Below are positions 24,436-37,929 of a stretch of 64,000 nucleotides of DNA, in pieces. How positions within the stretch are numbered: position 1 is the stretch's first letter; each line of letters starts with the position of its first letter. The notes beneath the pieces were generated by a model. The model saw only the letters and a list, made by a program, of their open reading frames with translations, was not told where the DNA came from and ran no database searches. The stretch spans positions 10,423,587 to 10,487,586 of the forward strand of contig CM028931.1 in assembly GCA_016801845.1 (NCBI GenBank), in the 5' to 3' direction. This DNA is from Polydactylus sextarius. Taxonomy: Eukaryota > Chordata > Actinopteri > Polynemidae. Position numbers and translations under genes: made by a program.

Positions 24436-27400
24436 CTGCCGGAAAAACCCAAAACATTTTGACAGATTAAAACAGCATCAAGAAGAAATATGTGAAAATT
24501 CCTGTGTTTTTCCCGTGCGTTCATTAGTTATAAAATGCGATGTGATTTTCATCTAAGTCACAAACGTAGATAAATACAATGAGCTTGAGAAAATAAATCA
24601 CCAAACTATTATGATCCTTAACGTTTCCATCGAACACATCCATTAAACGTTCACAGAGCTGGCGGGAAAAAAGTAAATGAAGCGTCAAACAAAGCGTCAG
24701 GAAGTAACATTTCTTTAGTTTTCTACTGAGCTACAGCTCTGACATTATCCTGATGAGGGTGAGTAGAGCAGCTTCAAATCATGATGCTGTTTCACCGCTG
24801 GGACGACGTCGTGTCTCTCGTGTCGTGACGTGATTCTGCACATTTTTAACGTCCCATCCAGACCTTCTCTTAATTTTCTTCTCTCTCCTTAACTCGTCTC
24901 CTCATCTGTCCCTCCCAGAGCTCCGTCTGCCTTCCTTAATTCATCACTTCACAAGAAAACAAACCGTCAACGCTTTGTTTTTGCGGCTGCGTTGCTAGAA
25001 GAGTTAAAATGACTCCGAAAGGCACAAGTGTTGCGAAGACGAAGCCATCGAGATGCTTCCACCATAGTCAAATCCACTCTTGGCGCCGCACGATCAATAT
25101 CGCACACATGTAGAACTTGCACAGATCAGCATGATTTAGGTAAATTCGGAAAGATACTCACCGAACAACACCTCTCTCTAAATGTGCTGAGAGACGAGCG
25201 ACCGGGGACCGTCTACGAAGTGCAACACCCACGAAAATTAGTATTAGTTTGGCTTAAAATACAACAAATTAGTATTTAGTTTGTCAAATATAAAAGAAGG
25301 CTCCATGGCAGCATATAACATACATATATATATATATATATACACACACATATACATATAACATATGTTGTTGCCATTTTCCTTTTCTTTTATCATGTTT
25401 TTTTTGCCTGTTTTGTTTTTGTTTGACAACCAGAGAGCCATTGAGCCGTTAGCTTATTGTTACACTATTGATCATCTGATGACGCTGTGCTGCTCAGATA
25501 TACGACCCGACATGAGACCCCAGATCCCAGTGGAGATGAGGTGGATACAGAGCAGGAGTTAAGCGCCGTGAGAAGAAAAGACGCTACAGACCATCATTAC
25601 GTCTGTAACTATGGGGAATTAACAATCTCTCCCCATGAGATCAGGAACTCAGAGCGCTGACCAGCCCACAGAGGGAGTATCTACCGGGAAGCAGCAGCCG
25701 GTGTCTCACTGAGACGTGTCAGCAGGGAGCTAACGAGACCAGCAAGAGGAAGGACGTGAGGATCACTGTGTTTATTGAGGAGAGAGATGGTGTAACACCG
25801 GGCACATCAGTGTTACTGAGCAGAGCTGCTCACAGGACATTGAGCTGTTTGTTGTTAGCGTTTGGTCGTACTACATCCAGAGGAGTTCTCGCAAGTCATC
25901 GTGATAACTTGTAGCAGCCGACGCTACAGCTGCTTGTGAACTCTCAGGGTTTTTCTTACTCAAGGAATTATTATATTTTAATGGACCTGAAGTTAAATTT
26001 GTACAAAGAAAAAGTGTGTTTTTTCCAATATCAGCAGGTCAAACTCCTCATTAAGTCAGAAAATAGTTGTAAAAAAAAAAACAAACTGCACCAGATGATT
26101 TGACCAAGGTGAACTACATCTTATTTCACAATAATTAAATGTAATACTACTACTGTGAAGTGTTTTTAGTCTGAATACACCACAACAACTTTGAGTTAAC
26201 CTCAAAGTGATGCCGTTAGTCTCATGTGTTGAAGTCATTTTTCTGAAGTTACTGTGCCACTGAAATCCTTCTCTCTGGTGAAAGTTTTAAAAAAAAAAAA
26301 AAAATCCCATCAGCTCATATTCATCACTAAACTGTCAGCTGTGCAAACACAATAGATCACGTAGCCATGGAGCTGCTGCATACATTACAGACGTATTTTT
26401 AGCAGCTGTACAGTAACAGTAGATCAGCTCCAGCCGTATAGAAACCTCCATCATCGTAATGCTAACAAAACCTGAGTATTATACTCCTCCGCTGTGATGA
26501 AACCTGCCACTTGGGTGCATTTGAATACATTAGAGATAATGAATTCTCACCCCTTTTCCCCGCCACCCCAGTCGAGCAGGTCTGGCCTGACGAGCAACGC
26601 GACGGTGCTCGGCAGTTTCTCTACATTTTTTTTTTTTTCTTTTCATGTGGAGAGCGACGCTGTCACGCTTGTGCCTCGCTGACAAATGAAAAATATAAGG
26701 TTGGTGACTACTTTTCCATTTGTTTCTCCCACACTTCCTCCCACATGATTTTAGAGACGTGCGGTGTCCTCAAACCCCCACCACCCTTGCTACCTACTTT
26801 TTATTTATTTTAAATCTCTTCCTACTTGTGCTGGAAGATTACCGGTTTCACATGCAAACAAAAGGCAACACAACGCAGACGGACAGATGAGCTAAACGGA
26901 AGAGTTTACTATCTAATTTGTCTTAGAGTGACAGTCAATCACAGCGGGATTGCTCCTCTCTTTCTGTCCCAACTTCACCTCCTTCAGGAGCTGAATTGAA
27001 CTCAGCACAGCCATGTTTTTGTCTAAAGTGATTTTTCAATGCGTTTGTCCGTGCGTGTATTTGTTTTCCCCTCTCTCAGTGCGACCACAGAGTGTGTGGA
27101 TGGATTTGCGTGTGTGTGTGTCAGAGACAAGGCCATCCATCTCAGACAGTCCCATCTGCAAAGCAACAGTCTTGTTTACTTAATCCCCACGACCAGAGCA
27201 GCAGCACAGGTAAGCAAGGACGAAGATGAGGAGGAGGAGGAGGGTCAGCTTCTGTCTTCATCCGAGGATAAATCACTCTCTACACTGACGCCAAACTTTC
27301 TCCATTTTCCACCATCTTTCTCACTCCGGCTTTGATTTACTCATCTTTCCAATGCAATCCCTTCCACCTCCTCTGAGTCTTCCTCTCTTTTTTCCTTTTA

Positions 27401-28604
27401 CTCCGTCTCCATCTACATATCTTTACAAACCAATCCTCTCCCTCCTCCCTTCTTCCCAACTTGTCTTTCTCATCTGATCAGAGCATCTTTCAAACTAACT
27501 CCATCTGCCTCTCACCCTCTTCAGTCACAATTTTCTCGCCCTTTTTTTTTTTTTTTTTTTTTGTTTCTCCCTCCGTCTCTATCAGAGAACGGGGAACAGC
27601 CGGTGTGAGGCTGAAGGGGATGAAATGTCTCCCCGTGATGAATATTCATCCAGTTCTCGACAGCCGCTGTCCCCGTTCGCCGTGTCACAGAGGCCTCCAG
27701 CCCACAGATGCCACCGTCTATTTGTCACATGAAAGATGTTGCCGCGACCCGCAGGAAGAATTTCTTGCGCGAAAAGAGCCGAAGGAGCCGCGCCCACTTA
27801 GTCTGAGCCACATCAAACACGTGTTAAACACGACAAGACGATAATAACGTAACCTTTCTCAGCTATACGTCACAAATGAGTGCAACTAGGCAGTCGATCC
27901 AGGATTTCAGGCCTTTTTTTGGCTGATTTTAGGCATAAACCAGTGTGTTAGAGTGACGTGTCTGGTCTGACGTCCTCCCTGTGTTTCTAACACTCTCCAT
28001 CTGTTTCTCTGTGACAAAGTAGTTTCCTCTTGTTGCTCCACAACAATATAAAATAGTTTTTCTCCTCTTACTTTACTGAACTCTGCCCGGATACTGTTAC
28101 TCTTGGTCTTTAGCAGAGATGTTGGAAGGTAAATGTGAGACTTTTTTTTTATCACTGACGAATAGATTAAAGTTTTTAACGGGAAACGATGACGACTGGT
28201 CAAAAGTTGCAGTGATAAATGTCTAATGTGAAGAGGGAAAAACATTTTTTAACTGTCTTGTTATAAAGGCATCGACCACAACCAGAAACCAGTTCAGTTG
28301 CAGGTAAAGTTAGAGACTAAATGTCTTGGTTTTTAACCAAAAACATATTGTGTTTCACCACAACTGGTTACTTAGTAACAGTCCAACAGGGCAAAGAAAC
28401 AGCAGCTAGTTGATCCCACAGGTTATAGGTCAATAGTATAGTTTAGTTTTACCAAATTTATTCAAATTAGAGAAAAACAACAACAAAAAAAAGCACAGCT
28501 GCCTTATTTTTATAACCTTGAACAAGTTTATGCTCAGTTTTACTCTTTAACTCTTTATTGCCACGTGTATTATATTTGATACACGAGTTTATCTCATCAA
28601 CAGG
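24436..28604. other. Non-coding, mostly unassigned
   Basis: Some stretches (25480-25900) look like eroded mobile-element coding sequence, but no frame is convincing. A CNE-like block lies at about 27600-27760 (GTGATGAATATTCATCCAGT) after the poly(T) at 27541. No gene seen. Confidence 0.35.
25322..25372. repeat. (TA)n / TACACA microsatellite
   Basis: TA dinucleotides followed by CACACATATACATATAACATATG. Confidence 0.9.
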
Positions 28605-28800
28605 AATTAAATAAAAAATAAAATGATAAAAAATATATAATAAATAATCAAATACTACACATTAAATACTTAAATATGAATTAAATCGTAAAATTAAATA
28701 ATACATTAAAAATATAATATTAAATATTAAATAAAATACTAAAAATTATCAAATAAAATGTGTCCAGCATCATATAAAAATGTATTTTATATTTAATTAA
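28605..28800. repeat. Extreme AT-rich low-complexity tract
   Basis: Almost entirely AAATAAA / ATTAAATA-type words. A similar but shorter tract lies at 33380-33500. Confidence 0.8.
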
Positions 28801-29090
28801 TTATCTTATGGCGCCATCTCTCTTCAAATTCTTCTTCAACGCCGGTGTGAGCGGTAAATATTTTTGCCGAGTTATTTTTATTACCACCCTGCAGATTTTC
28901 TGTGGAACAGAAATATTAGCGCTAATGGATAAAAGCAGAGTGAGGTCAGATGGGGAGAGAGAAAAGGAGGGAGGAGGTGTAGACATGATTGAGGTTCCTG
29001 CCCAATTAACTGGAGATCACTTAAATGGTTCACGAGCTGAAGAGGTCATTATCCTGAAGAGCTCTGAAGAAACCTATTAAGGTTTTCCAA
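28801..29090. promoter_or_regulatory. CNE-like block
   Basis: Sharp compositional change from the AT-rich tract to balanced sequence with GAAATATTAGCGCTAATGGA and CCCAATTAACTGGAGATCAC. Its open frame has no recognised domain. Confidence 0.25.
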
Positions 29091-30330
29091 AGCTGGACAC
29101 ATGACTCGTCCACTTTAAGTCTTTTTTTTTCTCTTCTCTGTTAAAAAAAAAAAGTACACGGAGTCTGGATCTGAAGAACATGTTCAGCGGTGCATGTGTG
29201 TGAATGTAAAAGCTACACGCTCTCATACATCCGCTCCACCTCCAAACGTGTATAAACTTTCAATACTTGAACATTGAGCTAAACCAGGAAAAAAAAGACA
29301 TAGAAATCAATACGTTTTTTTTTTTTTGAACACTGCTCACAAAATAAACCCAAGAAATATCGACAACAACGTTAGCTTGTTGCTAAAGAGACGGTTCAAA
29401 CCAAACAATGTAAAGAAATGTTTCCCACAACAGCCACAAACGCGAGTTGTAACATCAATATATCCAGCTATAAGCAAGGGAGTATAAAGTCTTTACGAAC
29501 ATCAGCTATTCATGTTCTCACGCCTCTATCTCTCTCTCTCCGACCACGAGCATCACAGCAGCTTCACCTCCTGAATCCTGAATCCTTCAACACAACTAAA
29601 ACGTTTAATTTATGAGCAACGAAAGGGCCGTTTACGAGCAGTTTAAACAGCAATAAGGGGAATAAAACACACACACGCAGAAAGAGAAAGAGATACAAAA
29701 CTGTAGGTATACAGGGTGGATCGAATTTATGAAGATTTTCAATTGTTGGTTTATAGTAAATGTTCTTTTTGGTCAACTTGTCTGGGTTGCACAAAAGCCT
29801 CAGCACGTAATTAAAATCATTTATGTTTGTTTATTCAAGTATCTAGAATATCTTCACGTTCACCTTCACCTATGTTTAAATATGATACATTGTTACAAAA
29901 AGTGACTAAAGTCATTGAAATCAAAACTAAATTAAACTAAATTAGTCGATAAATCAACTGAAAACCGTTTAAAAATAAAAAATGGATATTATAAAATGGA
30001 TATTTTGATATTTTATAAAAGATTAATGAATTAATTGATAAATTAATTGACTTGAATTACTACCTTGCAGTTGAGAAGATGTGAATATTTCTTCTCTTAA
30101 AAACCAGGATACAAAAGATAAACGACACGACTTAATTTTTCCTTCTCAAAATAATTTGTTCAAAGATTTAAAACAAATTGTAAAAAAAATGTGAAAATGT
30201 AGAGAAAGGTAACTACGAATAAATGGAAAATCAGCTGCCAGATGTTATTAGTAAACTAGTAAAAGTTTGTAGAATTAATTGAGAATTTGTAGTGAGTGAA
30301 GATCTTGAAGAACAACATTCAACTAATAAA
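29091..30330. other. Non-coding, nothing recognised
   Basis: AT-rich sequence with short poly(T) and poly(A) runs and a palindromic ATTAATGAATTAATTGATAA-type stretch near 30020-30050. Confidence 0.45.
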
Positions 30331-30840
30331 CTAATAAAGCTCAAAATATGAGCATGAATAGGGTCCCTACACATAAACTGAAGTACTGATAACTTTAGTG
30401 AACCCAGAGTTTATTAAAAACACTGTTTTACAAGACTTACCCAATGTCTTACCCATCAGCAGATTCATCATTTTCCTGAACAACAGGCTGATGTGTTGAA
30501 TCTGCTGATGTGGAACATCCTTCATCAACAGTTGTTATAAAACCAGACGTTGGGTAAGTCTTGTAAAACAGTGTTTTTAATAAACTCTGGGTTCACTTAC
30601 TAAGTTATCAGTACTTCAGTTTATGTGTAGGGACCCTATTCATGCTACTGCTGAAGTGAAGTGATATTTTGAGCTTTATTAGTGGTTAAAAAATGACAAT
30701 TTAGATACGTTTGGCTGACTGCCCCATTTACTTTCATTGTTAACTATTTGGTTGTGAAAACAAAAGACGGTCAAACTGGATATTACTTCAATCAACGTAA
30801 AATATCTCTTGAGGGGGAGTTTGACTCGTATTCGTGGTAA
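30331..30840. repeat. Dispersed repeat forming a long snap-back hairpin
   Basis: The left arm 30331-30454 (CTAATAAAGCTCAAAATAT ... ACAAGACTTACCCAA) is the reverse complement of the right arm 30543-30683 (TTGGGTAAGTCTTGT ... ATATTTTGAGCTTTATTAG). The loop of about 90 bp is itself partly palindromic. The left arm lacks about 19 bp (CACTTCACTTCAGCAGTA) that the right arm and the 46-kb copy keep. Sequence to 30840 continues the family. Class unknown; probably a foldback or MITE-like DNA element. Confidence 0.8.
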
Positions 30841-31069
30841 AATAGACTCTGACCTTTCATGGACTTTCTGAAAATAAAAAGTCCATGATGTTTGTGTGAA
30901 GTTTTGTCATAACTCTACTTCACTTCTCTCCAGGTTTATGTTTCAGCTCTGGGAAGTATTACTCTCTACTGGTGATGGTGGCCTTCTCTAGAAGATGACT
31001 TATTACTGCTAATGAACCGTTCATTTATAATGGTGATGATCAACAGCAGTTCATAGTTTCTTCTTTTTT

Positions 31070-32045
31070 ATTTCTGACCACATTTCTCGCAGCAGAGCCG
31101 TTGCCATATGACCTAATTATCTCTCATTAGTGGCCTCAGTAATTGCTCGCCCCTTTTACAGCTCAGTCTCGTCTGTCTGACATAGCAGAGAGAAGGGGAG
31201 TTTCAATTAGGCTCGCCTTGCTAACTCATGCCTACCTCGCTTTCACAGCTAAGCCGCACTGTCACCTGTGTATCCAAGCATAGCACACGGAAAAACCTTC
31301 TTTCGGGAGAAATTCTTTCCGTATCAAGCAGCTATCAATGAGACATGATAACAAGACAGTTTGAAGAGGTATCTTCTTTCAACAGAGAGGGGGAAAAAAA
31401 CCTTTTATGCTATCTTCTGCAAGAAGCACATCATGAAAAATACATAAGAAACAAAACTATGTATTGCAGCGCATCATCCTGTCATGGGTAAATAGCATGT
31501 GATATGCAAAGTCTTAGGGTTGTGAGCGACAGAAAATGCCTCCATCAAGCCAGATTCGTCAAAAATAACTAGGTGAGAAAGAAGGAGATTGAATCAGCAG
31601 CTCTTACATTATTCAGCTAAAAAGCAAGAAACGCAGACGGAAAGAGAACGACGGGAAGCAAACAAGCAAAAATAAAAAATAAAAATAAAAAAAGCTTGAA
31701 ACTGTCGAGCAGCTGAGAAGAATTTACTCCAACAACGGTTCCTCGACGCTTATCATTTATCTCTTCGCTCTCAAACACGGGCGCCAAAATCAGTCACCCT
31801 AATTAACAGGCCGGCCAGAAAAACACCAATCAATACCGCTGAGTGATAATTAACCCCTTGTGTTCTCAATCATCCCTACAAAAAAGGTGAAATTGAAATT
31901 GATTGAGATTACCTTTTGTTGGCTAATTGCAGCCCTCAGTCGGGTGAAGGAGGGTCGATTAACGTTATCAGGAATCACTGGGATTGATGTTGATTGGAGA
32001 GCTACAGCAGTGAAAAGCTTTTATTTTGGCGGCACACAATAGTAG
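31070..32045. promoter_or_regulatory. Cluster of CNE-like blocks
   Basis: Near-continuous non-repetitive sequence with many homeodomain/SOX/POU-like words (ATTATCTCTCATTAGTGG, GTGATATGCAAAG, CACCCTAATTAACAGG, GTGATAATTAACCCC, TTGGCTAATTGCAG). It stands out from its AT-rich, repeat-laden surroundings and holds no exon. It may be the best candidate enhancer region in the window. Confidence 0.35.
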
Positions 32046-32829
32046 CTCCAAATAGCTACATCAACAATAAAATCTATTTAAACAACTTCATGAAGAGTTT
32101 AGACATGAGAAAGTTCACTTAAAAACCACTTCCTGTTTCTGTGTCACATGGGTTTCACCATTAAAAACAACTTTTTTACAAAACCCGGAGCACACATTAT
32201 AACCGATTATTTCGCCAGGATAGTCAACAAAATAAATGCTGGAGCCATTTTTCACAGGCCTGACTGCCTCTCTCATTACTTTAACACAAGATGGATAATT
32301 TACTTGGTTTAAGACCCATCTGAAGAGAGCTACAAATACCACTTTATGTTCAAGAAAAGAGAAAATGATATTATTTTTTCAATATCTAATGTCATATCAG
32401 CTGACCACAACCACTTACAACACAGGAAATGTGTAACAATTCAGCCCAAAATTGATTAATCAATCAATACGGTCGATACCAGACATATATAAGTATATGT
32501 TAATTTTTTTTTTGTTATTATTTATTAGAAGCGCTTCATAGAAATGATGAATGTCATCTTAATTTTATTCTCCCTAATATTTATTGTAGTATTTTTACAA
32601 TGTTTATCAAAATTATATCATAATGAATCAAAACTATTTGAAAATAAGACAAATAAATGCGTTTAATTGCGTAATTAAACAGTTTTTTTTTTAAGATACA
32701 ACGTCATTTTGACTTTTATATATTTATATTGTTTGTTTTTAACGTTTTAAATGCTATTCAGATTCATTTTCTACAATTATCACTTTTAATATTTAATATT
32801 AATATCTAATATTTAATATCAAACATGTC

Positions 32830-33400
32830 CGACTTCTCTTACCTCGCTCACGTGACCATGACTTTGATTTTCGTTCTGTCCGCGTGCCCACCGGGAGTGT
32901 AGCCGTCGTCGTCTTCTTCTTTTGCTTCTTTCGGCTTTTAAAATGCTTATTTCTGCCACCTAAAGTGTCGCGTCCTGTCGCAAAAGTATAAATATATATA
33001 AATAAATGTATATATTTATTGTAAAAGTCAAATTCCTCCATTTTTAATGTTAACAGCTTACAGGCGATAGCGACGTCCTCCATTTTGTTTTTCTCCGCGG
33101 CGGTTGGTCCCGGTTCTTCTCCGTCGAAAAAAACTTTATTTAAACTAAAAAAGACATTTTAAAAATACCACCGCACGTCGAATATTTATATAAATAAAAT
33201 AAACAGATAAATAAAATTTATTTTAAACTCACCACAGCCGTCGTTTCCTTTAATTTTACCTAAGTTTTAATCACGGTTTTTTCGCATTTACGCCTGTCGG
33301 GTAGCCGCACGCGCGTTTGAACCGACCGCTACGACGCGGTGACGTGACACGCACACGCACGTCAGCGTGCTGCCAGATTTTATTTAAAATGAAATAAAAT
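32830..33400 (-). promoter_or_regulatory. CG-rich promoter-like patch with possible first exon
   Basis: CG dinucleotides cluster at 33290-33370 and 33060-33130 in an otherwise AT-rich area. On the minus strand an ATG at 33083 follows GCCGCGGAGAAAAACAAA, and the frame runs to a Lys/Arg/Ser-rich end (ERKSKSWSRERG) just before a good donor (GCGAG|GTAAGAG) near 32842. No downstream exon could be linked and the product is not recognised. It could be a promoter and first exon of an unseen gene or a retro-copy. Confidence 0.25.
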
Positions 33401-33849
33401 AAAATAAAATGGCAAAATAAATAAATAAAAATAAATGAATTAATTAACTAAATAAGAATTTTAAAAAATACAAATAATTTTAAAATATTTTATTTAATTT
33501 TACTGCGCATTTTATTTTATTTTCATCATTACATTGCACTGGTAATAATTAAAAACTGTCACAAAAATTAGGAAAATTTTGAAACAGTGCTGACAAATTC
33601 ACTGATATTGATTAAAAATCAGAAAATATATTGGATACAGTTACAATGGGAGTAACTCTTCTTCATATAAAATGGTTTTAAAGTGTGTCCAGGAACCCAA
33701 ATTTGAAGAAATTGCAACAATAACAAAGAGTAATTAGAGGAATAAGTAATGAATATGAAGTTGCCTGTCAGTGTCAATAATTTCAGTATCTCTGAGAGCA
33801 CTTGGGAGCTGAAAGAGTTGAAACTTCAGTGAGGTATATATTTGACTTT

Positions 33850-34125
33850 TTGTCTCTGCAAACAGAAAACTCTGGTGAAAGGAGATCAGGCTTCAGGCAG
33901 GTGCTGCTTTGAACGCTGCTATAATGAGCTGTGACAGTCAGAGAGCTTTTGACAGAAAATCTCTCCCATTAGGACCGAGAGTAAAGAGCAATGAGCTATT
34001 AAATATTGCTGTCTGCGTCAGCCAGGAAAAAGGTAATTTGGGATTTGATGGATACCACCACCACCCCCTGTTGTTGACGCTAATTAAATATCCATCCCCA
34101 TCAAAAAAATATTCTTTTGACTAAC
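33850..34125. promoter_or_regulatory. CNE-like block
   Basis: Non-repetitive, with CTATTAAATATTGCTGTCTG, GGTAATTTGGGATTTGATGG and GACGCTAATTAAATATCC. The 71-codon plus frame has no domain. Confidence 0.3.
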
Positions 34126-34929
34126 GTCTTACCTGACCATCATTCACTATATTGAATCAGAAATAAATAATAACAGTCTTGTTTTCACAGTGACATCTAT
34201 AAAACTGGGAAGTGAAGTGAACAGACTGAAGAACTGGATGGAAAACCTGAGTTGGAATTGTGTGGAAAAGGGAAGAGTTACTTTCTACTTCCTTTATTCC
34301 CAAATTGATACATGACCCTTGTAAAACCTGAAACCTGAAGACAGATCCAGGAGAGGAAAACCTGCAGTCTACACTGATAGGTAGGAATTGGTGATTTTTT
34401 GGTGAAATTTTGAGTAAGTGGACATTTATTTTGCCAAAAATGTGGCCAATTATTCTTCGGTAAATAACAAGAAGACATTTCGTTGTGGTGGAGTTTATTT
34501 TGGGGTGTTACTAAGCCCAGATGTGTCTTATTTGTTGAGTAATGGATGTGTGGAGATTAAAGGATCCTGGACTCTCCCAGGTTGAAAATTATGGGCTTCA
34601 TAACTCCTGGATACACCTCTGCAACTATTCGCCTTGTTGATTTGAAATAAATTGTACTGTGAATGATAAAGGCCCCCGAGCTCCGGCCATCGCTGGAAAA
34701 AAAAAAAAAAAAAAAGAGTATCAGTCGGACTTCTCACCTGTGATGTGTTCAAATAAGATGTTTTCAAAGCTATTACAAAACACACACAGACACACATATA
34801 GGTAATACAAAACGACTAGAGTTTCCTATCCTCAAGTAACCAGACATCACATTCATAACACATGCAGAGCTTCAGTCCTTTTCAGCCTCTACACATGTGG
34901 GGACTGTGGTTCAAAATGTTGCATGTCGA

Positions 34930-35290
34930 CCGTGATGAGATTTCCCATCTAATGTGAAGCTTGGACAGAGTCCTAATCTCCTTAAATGTATGCAGTCGTC
35001 GGACGGAATAAAACATGACAGCTGTCATCCGACATATCGGAGCCTCTCACTGTGAAAGGTAATGGCCGGTGAGGAGAAAATTGGACAGGGCTGCTTTTAG
35101 AGTGGATTCAACCTGTCCAAACTGACGCAACTGACACGGGGGGGCCGGGGCTGAGTGACTGCAGCTCAGTGAGAGATGACATGACAAGCACATAGTGCTT
35201 TCTGCAGCGCATCCCCGGTGTCATAAGTGACCCACTTTCCCACCTCCTCTAATTGCAATTCCCTCTTTAAAACTGCATCACTAAAGATTC
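34930..35290. promoter_or_regulatory. CNE-like block
   Basis: Non-repetitive, with a palindromic GACAGCTGTC core, GTGTCATAAGTGACCC and TCTAATTGCAATTCCC. No exon. Confidence 0.3.
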
Positions 35291-37055
35291 AAAGATTCAA
35301 AAGATGATTCAGAATGTAAATGTCTGCAGTGGATCACAAACACACAATACAAATAGAATTAGTCTTAATTGTCAAAGATATGTAGTGTCTTTATTATATT
35401 AAGTGCAAAAACAGACATATTTACTACACGTGTCCATGTATTTACACTAATGCACCATCATGTGGGATTTAGTGGCATCTAGTGGTGATGGTGCAGATTG
35501 CAACCACCTATTTCCTATTTTGGACTTCAGATGAAGAGCTGGAGTTTCCCAGATAGCAAATTACATGTCAAGTTTGGTCCAATTTTGTCAAAGTTTCAAC
35601 AAAAGGACACCAAAACCAATGATTAAACTCAAAAACACCGACATAACTGCCCCAAAAAGAGTCCAACATCCACCACAGTCAAGACTAAAGTCTTGACCTT
35701 GTTGACCTTTACTTTTTAACTAGTGTGGTTAAACCATAACTATGACATAGTCAAACCAAAGGCCTTCACCTGCTTCTTCTGAGACTAAATAAATCCAACA
35801 ATGACAAACGTCTGTTACACTACAACCATAATCTTTGATATCTGGGATGGTGGCCTCCACTGTAGAAGGTCTAAGGCAAACAAACAACAATCCTCAGCTT
35901 CAGGTGGTTTAACACGATTATAAATAAATATCATAATCCATTTCTGCAGCACCGTCGCTTGTCACAGTAAGAAGCTACAAGGGTTGAACTTGAGCTTGTT
36001 AGCAGCCTTGTGTTTATGTCTGTTCCCTGATGTTTTCCCTGCTCGTTAAGTGTCAGTCTGTGTTTTGTCTTTTCCTTCTGGGCGTGTTGTTGTTTCATAC
36101 ACTGGGCATTTCTGCAATCTACACTTGCACATTCGCTGTCCATCATCCTGATTCCCACTTCCCCCACCTGCAGCTCTGAAGCCTGCGGGGGTGAGCTCAA
36201 GATGCACACTACATAGCGAGCACGGAGGTGCTGAACGGCCCTGTTGCGTGACGCAAGCCTTACGATTATGGCGACATTAAATAAGCGTAACCGATTCACA
36301 TAAGCTTAAACAGTGATGTCTTCTCTTATACTCCACTGAGGCAAAGAGAAAACCATACTGGCCACATTTATTAACAACTTGAAAACTAGAAGCTATTAGG
36401 TACTTGATTTTTGGATGGGTGGGGTAGATAGATCTGTCTGTCCATCCATCTATCTATCTACAGGCTTGTGTCCAGATCCTCCGAGACCCACATGAAGACT
36501 AAATCAAACCTGCTTCGTCCCAGCAAACAAGACAATGTGACTCCAGAGAACAAGACTGATTCAAAATGTCCATGTTATAATCCGAGTCGATTCCCATGAT
36601 AGACATATTTAACAATGACATTTACCCGACAGTGTAAACAGTCTCATGGTCCATTCATGCTCGATTTTACTGTGAAATTGTGAGTAACGACACACACAAG
36701 CTACTAACAAGAGCTAACAGTAAATTTTCTGCCTGAAAATTTCCATAATTTACAACCTGTGCTGCCTTTTTCATTGATGTAGCTCAGGTGATATATTGGA
36801 GCGACGTCAGATCTTCACGTGCATTCGAACTCTTGGGGACGTTCAATGTGGTCTTGTGATAAATCTTGGACTTTTACGAGTTGATTAGACGGCTTTGAAA
36901 TCGCACATCGGCTTGTTACGACGTAGTAAATCCAGACCTTGACCTGGACCAGACTTCAATCTGTTGGTTGTTACCCTTTCTTCTGGTTAAAAAAAAAAAA
37001 AAACACAGGAAAGCTGTTATTATCATGTATGAAGGGAATGCATCTAATTTGAAAA
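35291..37055. other. Non-coding, nothing recognised
   Basis: Mixed sequence. A 122-codon minus frame at 35931-36299 has no recognisable domain. A short (ATCT)n lies near 36445-36460. Confidence 0.4.
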
Positions 37056-37380
37056 AAGGCCTCCTGGACATCCTGTAATTTATGAGAGTGAATGCTGCAT
37101 GCTTTCTCCTGGGTCTCAACTGCAGAAGTCGGTGTTTCTCTAAGTGGCTGGCAGAGAGGAAAAAGCCTCACATACACTTCCACTTCCTGTTTTCCTGCCG
37201 GGCCCCACTCACGAGGGGATTCTCCACAAAATGAATAATACATCTCCTCCGTTTAATTTGGAAAGCAGCAGTAATGAAGCACTTTTGCACTGTATTTCCT
37301 CCCTCCTCCACTTTGGGCTCAACACACGCCATGAGCGCTGTGCGGTTGAATCTGCAGCTGTTAATTAACGGTGGTAAACT
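37056..37380. promoter_or_regulatory. CNE-like block
   Basis: Non-repetitive stretch with CTGTAATTTATGAGAGTGAA, CACAAAATGAATAATACATC and CAGCTGTTAATTAACGG. Overlapping frames on both strands lack domains. Confidence 0.3.
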
Positions 37381-37929
37381 GGCATAAAGGCAAAAAAAAT
37401 AAATAAATAAAAAAAGATGGAGACACGAATAATATTCATATTTTAAAAGGGTTTGCAAATTGACTGATTTATTTAGGCAAATGATCTCTGAGCGACAGCA
37501 GCCTGGAGATCAGAACAGAAAGTGTGATCTTGTGACTTTATGATCACAAGACTAAATCTAAGTTTAAAGGGGAAAAAAGGCAGTGAAATCTTGTTGTTTT
37601 TTGTGAAGAAACACTACATAAATCAGCACTCGGAGACTTTCTGTTGATCCCCAGATCAGTACAAGTTTCTTTAAAAAAAAACAAAAAAAACAATTGGCAG
37701 CATTTTTTAGGTTCAATTATATTTTAACAGAAAAAAACTATCACTGCATAATACAAACGCTGAAGGTGACAAACCCACAGAGGTTCACCTCCAAAAGATT
37801 GTTAACCAATTTTACTTCAGTCAAAAACACTAAATATGCTTTAATAAAAGTCTACTACTGCTTTCACATACATCTTCAACAACATCAACAACACAGATGA
37901 TAAACAATCAATCACCACAGTTGGAAAAT

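Noticed and set aside
25480..25900. Eroded retroelement coding region
   Set aside because: The text looks like old coding sequence, but no frame carries a recognisable domain, so no element was called.
32115..32342. 75-codon minus-strand frame as exon 2 of the 33-kb candidate
   Set aside because: No acceptor consistent with the donor phase near 32842 was found, and the sequence is not recognised.
35931..36299. 122-codon minus-strand frame
   Set aside because: No domain, no good start or splice context; chance frame length is plausible.
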